Shown: positions 26,101 to 36,917 of the stretch, one piece after another
Position numbering within the stretch: position 1 is the stretch's first letter
How the letters are laid out: every line of letters starts with the position of its first letter
DNA from: Mercurialis annua
Lineage: Eukaryota; Streptophyta; Magnoliopsida; Malpighiales; Euphorbiaceae
Reading direction: 5' to 3'
Assembly (NCBI RefSeq): GCF_937616625.2
Contig: NC_065577.1
Location: 20,101,501-20,165,500, forward strand
DNA length: 64,000 nucleotides
Translations under genes and position numbers: made by a program
Notes under the pieces: model-generated
Told to the model about the DNA's origin: nothing
Databases searched by the model: none
Seen by the model: only the letters and a program-made list of their open reading frames with translations

Positions 26101-27300
26101 AAATTTGCAAACTTATTTTTGAGTAAGAAAAATCTGTGAATTCAAAAAGAGAATATTTTTGAAAATTTTCAAGGATTTACAAAACTGATGGTTTTTTTAC
26201 GGTAAAACATTTTGACTATTGAATATAAAAAGGAGGTGTAAGACATATAGTCTTTTAAAGAGAAGTGAATTTTTTTTTTAATATAAAATGTTTGAGCATA
26301 ACTAACAATCCGGTCGAGGTGAATTGCTCGTAGTGATAGCTCGTTGTATACGAAGTTATAATCATTTGATTGAATAATTTTGGTTTAGGATATATGAGCT
26401 AGCTGGTCCGAAAATCGATGATTGTGTGTGGTGAATTTTGATAACAAAATTGGTTGGTCGATAATGTTGATTGAGGGTTTAATTCTTGAAAGTTTGGATA
26501 TCGTTTTGTTCGGATATTGAACCTTTTGTGTGTGGAATAAAATTAAGTCTGTGAAACTTAGTTAGAATTAAGTTGATGGTTAGTTACCATAGGTTATTAC
26601 TGGCTGCTTATTTTTGAATGATTGGAGGAATAATTATGATTGAGATGATTTGTTACTAATCTGGAGATTCTGTTATCATGAGATAGGTTCACGTATTCTT
26701 TTGAATGAAGATATGAGTTTTTGTGTTTTATGATTCGCGAGGTTGATGGTATTATCAAATTTGGTGTTAATCATTGGACCGAATGATCCAAGTAGTGTTG
26801 TTTTTTGCGGAAATATTATTTAGTTGTTATTGAGTATTGTTATCGATTATTTTGGTGTCGAGCTAGTTATAAGTGGACAGGTGAGTAAGTGTTGTGGAAC
26901 ACAATATTTTTTTAGTGTTCCTGTTTGATACGATAGAGTTTGGAATTGTAAGAACTAGGTTAGGGCTTGTTCTTGCGCTTTGATAATGTGGATTTGGTAA
27001 TCGCTAAGATTCGAGCTGGTTTTGGAAGCCATCCTGGTAAAGAGTAATTGTGATTTGGAAAATATTAGTCTGTTCACTTTTGTGTTGATCGAGTAATCGT
27101 TAGAGCACCGAGTTGTTAGACTTAAATTTTTGCACATATGTATGTTGTGACCGTTTAAACTGCGAATCAGTTTCAGATTTAAAATTCGAGGTCCAATTTT
27201 TCATAGGTTGGGAAAGATATAATACCTCATATATTTTCGGCGTATTTCGTCTTGTGTTGACCTTCTCTGGGTGAAATTTTTGTTAGAGTTATCATTGAAA
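23124..27300 (+). other. Non-coding internal region of gypsy element A (LARD-like?)
   Basis: After the primer site the leader (23124-23420) resembles the leader of element B (29188-29515): both have AGAGCTTTGGTTTCA, ACCAAGGCC, GAACTACTGCG and AACATCATCTTTTG, then GATTTCTCGGGAAATC. Beyond about 23430 I find no gag, protease, reverse transcriptase or integrase motif in any frame, only AT-rich sequence with many stops. A diverged LTR-like patch lies at 24095-24330. The region ends where the truncated LTR of element B begins (27301). It may be the filler of a large non-autonomous derivative or a pile of decayed fragments; the sequence alone does not decide. No 3' LTR of element A is present in the window. 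Confidence 0.5.
24095..24330 (+). repeat. Diverged gypsy LTR fragment
   Basis: TTTTGACTTGGGTCACCC followed by TGACTCGGCTAACTCG matches the order of blocks in LTR B (TAGACTTGGGTCACCC at 27910 and 36370, AACTCGGCTAACCCAC at 27957 and 36419) and in LTR C (62657). The rest is too diverged to place exactly. It shows that LTR-derived sequence lies inside the internal region of element A. Confidence 0.45.
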
Positions 27301-29171
27301 AGGTTGGGCTTAGGCGGCGAGTTTGAGTTTTAAAATGATGAAGATGGCTTATTAGCCACTTTGATTATAGAATTGTTATGTTTGAATGAATTAGATCCTT
27401 TAAGTTAGATTTTACTTTTATTTGATAATAACTTGAAATTAGATTTGATTTATAATTATTAAGTTGAAAACGATAGCTATTTATAAATTTGGCTAATATA
27501 ATTACTCGGGTAATTTTATTTAATTAAGAATATCAAATTGACATAAAATTGGCTAAATTATAAATTAGCCCTTGAATATGTTTTTAACTTAATTAAGTGG
27601 ATTTTTGGTTGGTAATTTTATATTTGTTTAAATTATAAACAAAGGTGATTAAATTAATTTTAAAAATCAAATTGGCTAAAGTACAGTCTAGTCCCTAATT
27701 GGCTAAAGTACAGATTAGTCCCTAGATGGCTAAAGTACAATTTAGTCCCTAAACTTTTATAAGACTTATTTAATTAAGTTTTCGATTAGTAACTTGGGTT
27801 ACTTGAATTCGACGTTATTGAGTCCTGTTTTAAAATGGTTTATTATTTTATGGGATTATTTTCTAAATATAAACTCAGTTTTATATTTGATAAACGTTTT
27901 GAGTTTGGTTAGACTTGGGTCACCCGACAAGTGAGGTTAGCTTGGTAGTTAATGATAACTCGGCTAACCCACTATTTGGAAATTAATTATTATTTAAAGA
28001 TTATTAAATAATATTTATAAATTGGATTTTAAAGCGAGAACTCAATAGACTTATATTAATTGGGGTTTATTAACTTTTGGGTATTTTGTGTTGCTTTGGA
28101 TTATTTAATTCTGACGTATTAATTGTGCTAGTCCTATGTGGTGTCTAGTACTCTCTAGAGTTAGGGTCTGTTTTTAATAATTATTTTATTTGTCTAGACC
28201 CGTCTATTGTTCGTGCTCCAGAGGCGAACCAGGATTAGTTGCTTGCCGGTTATCACGTGGATTAGCAAGTAGTGAGTTTGTACTTACTATTTACCGCTTT
28301 ATTAAGTAAATTGTTATTTTAATATTAAATATATACTGTACGTATATTTCGAACTGTTTTTATATTATGGCTCTTAGTTGGAACATGCTACCTAATGGGC
28401 ATCATTAGAACTGCGTGCGCACCGGTATTGATCTGGGTAAGTTATATATGGAAAAGTGGTAACTCGGTGTGAGCATAGCTCTCGGGACCAGGTACAGTAA
28501 CTCAGTGTAGCTCACCTCTCGGGACCCTGGTATAATTGTGGTCAGTGGTATCTCGGTGTAGCTCAGCTCTCGGGACCAGACCTATTGGATTATGTTTATT
28601 ATTTAGAATTGTGGATTAGGGTTCCAACTATTATTCGTAATATCGTTGTTAAATGTTTTAAACGGTTTTAAAGATTTTCCACTTAATAAATGTAGATAGT
28701 GGTATAAACTCATCTCAGTATATCTGACCCCGTTGTTTTCCCAATTTTTCCCAGGGTTATGATCTGAGAGAGTCTGGTGATCTCTGCATTTACTTTTCTT
28801 CGGAGGTTCCATTTATTTTAGTAGAAGTATCAACTATTTCATTCTTAGACCGCAGTTGTTGACTAGACGTCTTTATTTTATTTTAGTTGTTGTCGGATTG
28901 GCCCAACTGGATTATTATTGCTTTGGCATGGTATAATGTTATTCAGAATTATTTATGTTAAGCCGAATTAATATTATTATTGGAAAGCATGTTATTTTAA
29001 TTGCTGAATATTATAACTGCTAGATTTAGGCTGAAGTCTTGGTTGCCCCCGAGCATTGGTTTTCTGCAGGTTTATATCCTTGTATGTTAAATGAAAGGCT
29101 AGCTACGGGTTTTGGTACTACATTACCCATACCCTAACTCCGGTCGCGATTCATGAAAATGGATCGTGACA
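27301..29171 (+). mobile_element. Truncated 5' LTR of gypsy element B
   Basis: 1,871 bp closely matching the last 1,871 bp of the 3' LTR (35763-37633), from AGGTTGGGCTTAGGCGG to GGATCGTGACA. Upstream of 27301 the match stops abruptly, so the first 1,040 bp of this LTR, including the dyad cluster and probable promoter, are missing. The two copies differ by scattered substitutions and small indels, so the insertion is not very recent. Internal short repeats (27670-27750 and 28450-28580) occur as in the other LTRs. Confidence 0.9.
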
Positions 29172-29175
29172 AACT

Positions 29176-29187
29176 TGGTATTAGAGC
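29176..29187 (+). other. Primer binding site (tRNA-Met), element B, one mismatch
   Basis: TGGTATTAGAGC, four bases after the LTR end at 29171. It differs from the tRNA-Met complement TGGTATCAGAGC by a C-to-T change. Position and orientation match element A. Confidence 0.9.
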
Positions 29188-29515
29188 TTTGGTTTCAAAC
29201 CAAGGCCATTTGCTTGCTATGTGTTTACTCTGTTAAGTAAGGTTGTGTCTTACGAACTACTGCGCATATAGGTTTCTGTAATGTCTTTAAAAACATCATC
29301 TTTTGATTTTTAAAATATTCTGCCTACACCAATATGATTGCGTCGAGTCAGTCATTATATGTTGATTTGATGCTGTTAATTATTAATGCTATTTAACTTG
29401 GGTGAATATTTTGTTGCTGTTGATTTCTCGGGAAATCCTAATTGTTACTTGTTTTGTTTCATACTTGGGTATGAATTATGTGTTATTTAAATTACTTTTG
29501 TTCAATCCTTAGGAT

Positions 29516-30691
29516 ATGGACAACGTTTTTCGTACTAGTGCTCGTGTTGTGGCAGAGCAAGAAGCTGTGGCTGATGATGCGACTTCCATGGAAGTCGATC
29601 AGAATGTACCACCAGTTCCGGCCAATGCTGGATGTGGTAGAGGTAGAGGTGCTGGCAGAGGTAGAGGTAGAGGCAGAGGAGCTGGTGCTGGTAGAGGTGG
29701 AGCTAGAGGACGTGGTGCAGCAGGTGTTCAGGCACTGAATGTGCAGCAGGCGCCGAATATGCAGCAGGCACCGAATGTGCAACAGGCACTGGGGGTGCAA
29801 CAGGCACCGAATGTGCAACAGGCACTGGGGGTGCAACAGGCACCGAATGTGCAACAGGCACTGGGGGTGCAACAGGCACCGAATGTGCAACAGGCACTGG
29901 GGGTGCAACACGCACCGAATATGCAGGCGTTCAATTTCACTACTTTCTTGGCTGGTATTGTCGAAATGTAGAACAACCAGGCTCTTCTGCAGAATCAGTG
30001 TACTGTACTGGGTCAGTTAGCGCAGCAACAGCAACCTCAGGCTGGTGCTGTAGCTGGTATGGGTGGACTTGCTAGTGTTGGTCACATTCTGACAGATAGA
30101 GAGATGGTGATGACCTACACGAAGTTGAATCTGACTTCTTTTGATGGTACTGGGGATGCTCTTGATTTTTTGGAAGAGTTTGAGTACAATAGTCAGAGAA
30201 TTCAAGCTACTGATCGCCAATCAGTGATGCTTGTGGAGATGTCGCTGAAGGGTCCAGCTAAGGACTGGTTTCGCGATAACATCAGGCCAGAGATGGCTAC
30301 ATTGACTTGGGCTGAATTTGTGAACAGGTTCATAGGTTACTATCTACCCTTCTCTGTTATTGAGAATTTCAAAGAAAAGCTGCTAAGTTTGAAGAAAGGG
30401 GATAGATCAGTGACAGACTACACTACAGAGTTTGTTCGTTTGGGGCGGTTTGCAACAGATTTGCAGGGTGATCGAGGGCAAGTGAACGACCGTTGTATTA
30501 GGGGTTTAGGCTCGGAATTTCTCCCTTTGCTGATAGGGGCAGACATGGAGTTTGCTCGGGTAGTGGATAGTGCTCGACGGATGGAGAATTCATTGATTCT
30601 GTTTGGGACGATCTCTGACCCTTTCCAGAATCATAAGGGAAAGAGTGATCTTCCTAATGGGGGGGCAACACGCCCCAGCGCAGCATGGTAG
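29516..30691 (+). pseudogene. Ty3/gypsy gag, element B, broken
   Basis: Gag of a chromovirus-type gypsy element. The ATG at 29516 starts an N-terminal part with an Arg-Gly-rich stretch (about residues 42-71) and then four 12-residue repeats of QQAPNVQQALGV type. An in-frame TAG at 29969-29971 stops it. The same frame resumes with the Retrotrans_gag domain (30059 onward), with GPAKDWFRDNI, TWAEFVNRFIGYY and the KKGDRSVTDYTTEFVRL segment. A run of seven G at 30659-30665 marks a frameshift. After it the frame drifts to a stop at 30689-30691 while the true continuation is in another frame. Upstream is the leader and primer site; downstream the zinc knuckle and pol follow. Capsid function is lost in this copy. 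Confidence 0.92.
29777..29920 (+). repeat. 36-bp minisatellite in gag (4 copies)
   Basis: Four near-identical 36-bp units, each GTGCAACAGGCACTGGGG then GTGCAACAGGCACCGAAT, coding for a 12-residue Gln/Ala/Pro/Asn/Val repeat. Flanking half-units at 29741-29776 are more diverged. The units explain the long frames on both strands here, because 36 is a multiple of three. Confidence 0.96.
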
Positions 30692-31439
30692 TGGAAACTA
30701 CTACAGTGGCTTTTCTCAAGCCAGTAAGGGGAGTCGTCATACGCACAACAAGGGGAAGCATAGTGCTAGGAGTGCTCCGTACAGTTCTAGTAGCAGTGGG
30801 AGTAAACGTGGTTCAGGACGCGGGTATAGTGGTGGATCGAACATTGCGTTCTGCCAGAATTGCAGACGCAAGCACTATGGTCAGTGTCAGTTAGCTCCTG
30901 GAGGTTATTTCTCTTGTGGCCAGCCGGGTCATTTTTCCAGGGAGTGTCCGACATCTGGGCAGCAGATGTCTAACGCCAGTGTGGCGCAGTCATCTTATCA
31001 GCAGCAGAGACCTGCGTTTACACAGTCTGTAGGGTACTCTCAACCTGCAGCATCTTTTGGTGGCCAGCGGGGCCGTGGTTATGGTGGTAGAGGTTTTGGT
31101 GGCCGTGGTAACGGTGGCAGGGGTTCCAACAGTTATGGTACTGGGCAGAGTTCGCAGCAGCGGCCGCAGGGTCAGGCCAGAGTGTTCGCACTTACTCCTC
31201 AGGATGCGCGTGCATCAAACGCTGTGGTGCAAGGTACCATTCTGATTTCTTTTACTGGTGCTTTGGTGTTATTTGATGCGGGTGCAACCCATTCGTTTGT
31301 TTCTACTTGTTTTGGGGGAAAATTGGGTATTGCACCATCTGTTTTGAGTGAACCTCTAGCTGTGTCTACACCTATGTCTGAAGGTGTAGTAGTGGACGTC
31401 GATTATCCTTCTTGTCCAGTGGTTATTCAGGGTAGATAA
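30666..31439 (+). pseudogene. Ty3/gypsy zinc knuckle and protease, element B
   Basis: Continuation of gag-pol after the poly-G frameshift. A Ser/Gly-rich basic linker leads to the zinc knuckle, which reads Y-F-S-C-G-x-x-G-H-x4-C: the first Cys of the CCHC motif is Tyr (codon TAT, 30906-30908), so metal binding should fail. A Gly/Arg-rich segment follows (about 31060-31130). Then comes the retropepsin-like motif VLFDAGATHSFVS with the Asp codon at 31275-31277; Ala follows the Asp where D[S/T]GA is usual. An in-frame TAA at 31437-31439 ends it, and the frame continues unchanged after the stop. The enzyme would cut the Gag-Pol polyprotein. Confidence 0.9.
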
Positions 31440-33107
31440 TTATGTGCTGATTTGATTGTACTTGACGTTCTTTCTTTTGATGTCATCTTGGGGATGGATT
31501 GGCTATCGCGCCATTATGCTTCTATTGACTGTCGAGGGAAGTCAGTCGAGTTCAGGATTCCAGGTGATCTACCTTTATTCTTTCAGGGAGAAAAGGCGGA
31601 GACACCTAAGAATCTGATTTCCGCCATCAAGGCGAAGCGGATGTTAGGCAAGGGTTGCCAGTGTTTTCTTGATGTGGTTCGTGATTTGGAGACTGACAGT
31701 GGTGATATGCATAGTGTTCCGATAGTGAATGAGTTCACTGATGTGTTTCCAGAGGAATTGCCTGGATTACCACCTGATCGTGAGATTGAGTTTTGCATTA
31801 ATATGGTTTCTGGCACAGATCCGATTTCGATATCGCCGTATCGGATGGCTCCTGCAGAGCTGAAGGAGTTGAAGGACCAGTTACAAGAGTTGTTGGATAG
31901 CGGGTTCATCAGACCGAGTACTTCTCCGTGGGGTGCTCCAGTTCTGTTTGTGAAAAAGAAAGACGGTTCCTTTTGACTGTGTATCGACTACAGACAGTTG
32001 AACAAGGTTACTGTCAAGAACAGATTTCCTCTTCCTCGCATCGATGATTTGTTTGACCAGTTGCAGGGTGCGAAGTGTTTTTCCAAGATTGATTTGAGGT
32101 CTGGGTATCATCAACTTCGGATCCGTGATGTAGATGTGCCTAAGACTGCTTTCCGGATGCGGTATGGACATTTTGAGTTTCTAGTTATGTCCTTTGGTCT
32201 GACGAACGCACCAGCAGCGTTTATGGATATGATGAACAAAGTGTTCAAGCCATTTTTGGATCAATTTGTTATCGTGTTCATTGATGACATTTTGATCTAT
32301 TCTCGGAGTGAGGAGGAGCATGCTTACCATTTGAGGACTATACTACAAACGTTGCGTGAGCATCAGTTGTATGCTAAGTTCTCAAAATGTGAGTTCTGGA
32401 TGGATCAGGTTACCTTTCTAGGACACGTGGTGTCGAAAGATGGGATCAAGGTTGATCCGAATAAGATTTAGGCGGTTATGGATTGGCAGAGGCCGAGGCC
32501 AGTTACCGAGATTAGGAGTTTTCTGGGTTTAGCTGGCTACTATCGTCGGTTCGTGCAAGATTTCTCCAGAATATCTGCACCGTTGACTAAACTGACACAG
32601 AAGGGTGTTAAGTTTAAGTGGACTGACAAGTGCGAGGCAAGCTTTGAGAAGCTCAAGGAGATTTTGACTACAGCTCCGGTTTTGGCAGTGCCTTCTGGCA
32701 TTAACGGTTTCACAGTGTATTGTAATGCGTCTCGTATTGGGTTGGGTTGCGTTCTGATGCAACATGGACAGGTGATTGCCTATTCTTCTAGACAGTTGAA
32801 GAAGCATGAGGTAAATTACCCTACTCATGATTTAGAGTTGGCAGCAATGGTTTTTGCGCTAAAAATCTAGAGGCATTACTTGTATGCTGAGATTTTCACT
32901 GATCATAAGAGTCTGAAGTATATCTTTGATCAGAGAGAATTGAACTTGAGACAGAGGAGGTGGCTAGAATTGGTGAAAGACTACGACTGTACTATTCAGT
33001 ACCATCCTGGTAAGGCGAATGTGGTAGCCGATGCGTTGAGTCGCAAGTCTTCGGGCAGCTTGGCTCATAATTCTGAGATTGGGCGTAAACCCATGGTTAG
33101 AGAGTAG
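31440..33107 (+). pseudogene. Ty3/gypsy reverse transcriptase - RNase H, element B
   Basis: Reverse transcriptase and RNase H of a chromovirus, all in one frame but cut by stops at 31974-31976 (TGA), 32469-32471 (TAG), 32868-32870 (TAG) and 33105-33107 (TAG). Motifs in order are: LGMDWLSRHYASIDC at the end of the protease; the PYRMAPAELKELKDQL primer-grip lead; [13 protein letters not shown] with the first catalytic Asp; [11 protein letters not shown]; the polymerase box FIDDILIYS (starting 32277) with both Asp intact; and [12 protein letters not shown]. The RNase H domain has [11 protein letters not shown]: Asn (codon 32724-32726) stands where the family has the first catalytic Asp. The tail [21 protein letters not shown] and the [14 protein letters not shown] block are intact. 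It follows the protease and precedes integrase, the Ty3/gypsy order. Confidence 0.95.
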
Positions 33108-34346
33108 CACAGTTTGATAGCTTCAGGCTATGGTTTTCAGGTTTCGCAGGCTGGTTGTTTGTTAGTACAGTTGCAAGTGCAACCTATTTTGATTGATCAA
33201 ATCAAAGCTTTACAAGCTGAGGATCCACATTTGAAACGGATTATTGAGGAGATTCAGCAGGACGGTAATTCTGAGTTTGCTTTTGTGAATGGTGTTCTGA
33301 GACATGGTTCGAGATTGTGTGTTCCGAATTCAGATGGTTTGAGGGACCAGATTCTGGAAGAAGCGCACAAGTCTCCTTATAATGTTCATCCGGGTTCTAC
33401 TAAGATGTACCATGATCTTAAGGGTACCTACTGGTGGAGCGGGATGAAAAAGGATGTCGCTGAGTATGTTTCTAAGTGTCTGACTTGTCAGCAGGTGAAG
33501 CTGGAGCATCAGAGACGTTTTGGTTATTTGGAACCACTACCTATTCAAGAGTGGAAGTGGGAGCGGATTGCCATGGATTTTGTGTTCGGTTTACCACGTA
33601 CTCGACAGGGGTACGATTCCATCTGGGTTATAGTTGACTGTATGACCAAGTCAGCTCATTTCCTTCCGATTAAGGTTTCATATACTGCTTCGAGGTTGGC
33701 TCAATTGTACATCGACATGATTGTCAGTTTGCATGGTGTACCAGTTTCTATTGTTTCAGACAGAGGTTCTGTGTTTACTTCGAGGTTCTGGAAAGCGTTA
33801 CAGGAATCCTTGGGTTCTCGGTTGGATTTCAGTATAGCTTTTCATCCTCAGACTGACGGTTAGTTTGAGAGGACTATTCAGACATTGGAGGATATGCTCA
33901 TGATGTGTGTTCTCGATTTTCAGGGTAGCTGGGATACTCATTTGTCGTTGATTGAGTTTTCTTACGACAACAGTTACCACGCGAGTATCGAGATGGCGCC
34001 GTATGAGGCTTTGTACGGGCGCAAGTGTAGATCTCCTATCTGTTGGGATCAGGTCAGAGAGCGTGAACTCTCGGGAGCAGAGATTATTCAGATTACCTCA
34101 GAGAAGGTACCGTTGATCAAACGGAGGTTAGAGACTGCTTTTAGTCGGCATAAGAGTTACGATGATCTGAAGAGGAAAGACATTGAGTTTCATGTTGGTG
34201 ATTTCGTGTTTCTTCGGGTTCCGCCTATGACAGGCGTGGTTCGTTTTGGTGTCAAGGGAAAGTTGGCACCGAGGTATATTGGTCCATATGAGATTTTAGA
34301 GAGGATGTGGCTTATTGTCTGGTCCTGCCGCCAGACATGTCGTTAG
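33108..34346 (+). pseudogene. Ty3/gypsy integrase, element B
   Basis: Integrase that would splice element cDNA into the host genome. The zinc-binding HHCC part is intact (His in AHKSPYNVH, Cys in CLTCQ). The catalytic core shows the Asp in AMDFVFGLP, the Asp in [14 protein letters not shown] and the Glu after HPQTDG. An in-frame TAG at 33861-33863 sits between HPQTDG and the Glu. The C-terminal GPY/F-type module (KGKLAPRYIGPYEIL) is present. Just after it, between about 34301 and 34320, a small deletion shifts the frame, and it ends at 34346 while the chromodomain continues in another frame. Confidence 0.94.
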
Positions 34347-34605
34347 TACATCTTGTGTTTTATTTTCTATGTTGAGAAAGTGCATTTCTGATCCTTCGCA
34401 CGTGATTGTGCCTCAGAGTGTTGAGATTGACCAAGAGCTGTCCTATGAGGAACAGCCAGTTGAGATTGTTGATACGCAAGTGCGTAAATTGCGGAACAAG
34501 GAGATTCTAATGGTCAAAGTTCTCTGGCGCAATCATTCTATTGAAGAATGTACTTGGGAGACCGAGTGGGATATGCGGAATCGTTATCCTTTTCTTTTCC
34601 CGTGA
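34315..34605 (+). pseudogene. C-terminal chromodomain of gypsy integrase, element B
   Basis: Frame-shifted continuation of the integrase. The segment with LRNKEILMVKVLWRNHSIEE, then CTWETEWDMRNRYPFLF, matches the plant chromovirus chromodomain of the Tekay/Del type, which is thought to steer integration toward chromatin with particular histone marks. The first residues of this frame (34315-34345) overlap the end of the previous frame and are probably not native. Ends at the normal TGA (34603-34605). The chromodomain and tRNA-Met primer support assignment to the chromoviruses. Confidence 0.88.
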
Positions 34606-34722
34606 GGTAGGATATCTTTATATCATGTGATTTTATGAGTTTGTATTTGTGTACGTGTTATTCCGGTATAAATTGTTTATCGTGTTAAATTCGAGGACGA
34701 ATTTATAATTAGTTGGGGAGAA
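34606..34722 (+). other. 3' untranslated region and polypurine tract, element B
   Basis: Includes AAATTCGAGGACGAATTT (34687-34704), a motif common before the 3' LTR of plant chromoviruses, and the purine-rich GTTGGGGAGAA directly before the LTR start at 34723, which would prime plus-strand DNA synthesis. Confidence 0.85.
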
Positions 34723-34861
34723 TGTAATATCCCGGAAATTTTTTAAATTTTTCTAAATGTCTTTTCGGAAATAAATTGAGTTTTTCGGGAGGCGGTTCGT
34801 TTCGTAGTTTAAATTTTGGTTCGGTTCGGTTTAGGTTCAAATAAAAAATATATATTAAGGT

Positions 34862-35021
34862 GTGGTTTAACCAAGTGGTTAAACCACTTGCTGCCAACTC
34901 AGGTCTCGAACGAGACCTGAGGTTCAACAACAGATTCTCGTTCGAGAATTTCTTGGTTCTCGAACCAGAACCTCGTTTGATGCCTGGTCTCGTACGAGAC
35001 CAGGCATTCTCGAACGAGAAT
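34862..35021. repeat. Cluster of palindromes with TCTCG-NN-CGAGA core in LTR B
   Basis: Dyads in order: GTGGTTTAACCA with TGGTTAAACCAC (34862-34887, 2-nt centre); 34898-34921 (arms CTCAGGTCTCG, centre AA); 34934-34949 (arms ATTCTCG, centre TT); a weaker one at 34955-34972; a perfect 26-bp palindrome at 34981-35006 (arm TGCCTGGTCTCGT); and 35006-35021 (arms ATTCTCG, centre AA). They occupy the upstream part of the LTR, where U3 regulatory sites are expected. A role as binding sites or as RNA hairpins is inference. Confidence 0.9.
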
Positions 35022-36136
35022 CAAGCCAACTTGGTTATTCTCGTTCGGGACTTGCCATATCCGTCCACAGGGGCACATTCGTCACTTGTTCTAACCTAGC
35101 TACTCCCCATTTTTACGAAATTTTCTTACCCTAAATCATTCCCCACGCTGGAAACAATCCATAGCCTCCATCATTTCGTTTTTCCTCTGAAAATTCACGG
35201 ATCTTAATCGCCTCAAAGTTTCAGAAAAAGCTTCGGTAAGTTGTATTCAGTTTTCAGTTTTAACTTTAAACGGCACTTCCGTAATTTGATTCGTTCTCTT
35301 TCGTTTCTAGATCGAAATCAATACCGTTTATTTCCGGACAATCTAGACTTGCGTACCTTCGATCCCCTATCTCATTTTCGTTGAACGGTACGTTATCGAT
35401 TTCGTTCCATTCGCTGTACGGTTTCCATTTTTTGGTTTGCTTTACCTGTTCTTGATTTATTATTGCTGCCGTTTATGATTTCATTGTCTTGGTCATTGAT
35501 TTGGGATTTCTTGTATGATAATTAGCATCCTTGATTGTTAGAATCAATTAACCAGATTGTTGAGCCTTGTTGTTCCGTAGTTCGGTTTACGCTCCGTTGA
35601 TAGTGTTCACTGCCGTTCACTTGTGCTTGAATAAATCACTACGGTTTTGTTTTTGGGTGATGAGTTTTAATTATAATGGATGAAATGGTTGTAATCTAAG
35701 AATCATATTGAAATAAGAAAACCTTAATGTTCATAATTCAAGTTATAAGTTTCTGCAAATGGAGGTTGGGCTTAGGCGGGGAGTTTGAGTTTTAAAATGA
35801 TGAAGATGGCTTATTAGCCACTTTGATTATTGAATTGTTATGTTTGAATCAATTAGATCCTTTAAGTTATATTTTACTTTTGTTTGATAATAACTTGAAA
35901 TTAGATTTGATTTATAGTTATTAAGTTAAAAACGATAGCTATTTATAAATTTGGTTAATATAATTACTCGGGTAATTTTATTTAATTAAGAATATCAAAT
36001 TGACATAAAATTGGCTAAATTACAAATTAACCCTTGAATATGTTTTTAACTTAATTAAGTGGATTTTTGGTTGGTATCTTTATATTTGTTTAAATTATAA
36101 ACAAAGGTGATTAAATTGATTTTAAAAATCAAATTG

Positions 36137-36216
36137 GCTAGAGTACAGTTTAGTCCCTAATTGGCTAAAGTACAGTTTAATCCCTAAATGGCTAAAGTAC
36201 AGTTTAGTCCCTAAAC
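36137..36216 (+). repeat. 27-bp direct repeats in LTR B
   Basis: Three copies of a unit reading TTGGCTAAAGTACAGTTTAG then TCCCTAA, with small differences. The same triplet occurs in the truncated 5' LTR (27670-27750) and LTR C (62413-62500), so it is a fixed part of this LTR family. Confidence 0.85.
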
Positions 36217-36917
36217 TTTTATAAGACTTATTTAATTAAATTTTTGATTAGTAATTTGGATACTTGAATTCGAAGTTATTGAATTCTGTTTTAAAATGGT
36301 TTATTATTTTATGGGATTATTTTATAAATATAAACTCAGGTTTATATTTGATAAACGTTTTGAGTTGGGTTAGACTTGGGTCACCCGACAAGTGAGGTTA
36401 GCTTGGTAGTTAATGATAACTCGGCTAACCCACTATTTGGAAATTAATTATTATTTAAAGATTATTAAATAATATTATAAATTGGATTTTAAAGCGATAA
36501 CTCAATAGACTTATATTAATTGGGGTTTATTACCTTTTTGGTATTTTGTGTTGCTTTGGATTATTTAATTCCGACGTGTTAATTGTGCTAGTTCTATGTG
36601 GTGTCTAGTACTCTCTAGAGTTAGGGTCTGTTTTTAATAATTATTTTATTTTTCTAGACCCGTCTATTGTTCGTGCTCTAGAGGCGAACCAGGATTAGTT
36701 GCTTGCCGGTTATCACGTGGATTAGCAAGCAGTGAGTTTGTACTTACTATTTACCGCTTTATTAAGTAAATTGTTATTCTAATATTAAATATATAAACTG
36801 TACGTATATTTCGAACTGTTTTTATATTATGGCTCTTAGTTGGAACATGCTACCTGATGGGCATCATTAGGACTGCGTGCGCACCGGTATTGATATGGGT
36901 AAGTTATATATGGAAAT

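Noticed and set aside
29492..30020. Overlapping frames on both strands around the gag repeat
   Set aside because: They come from the 36-bp minisatellite, whose length is a multiple of three. Only the plus-strand frame from 29516 fits gag.
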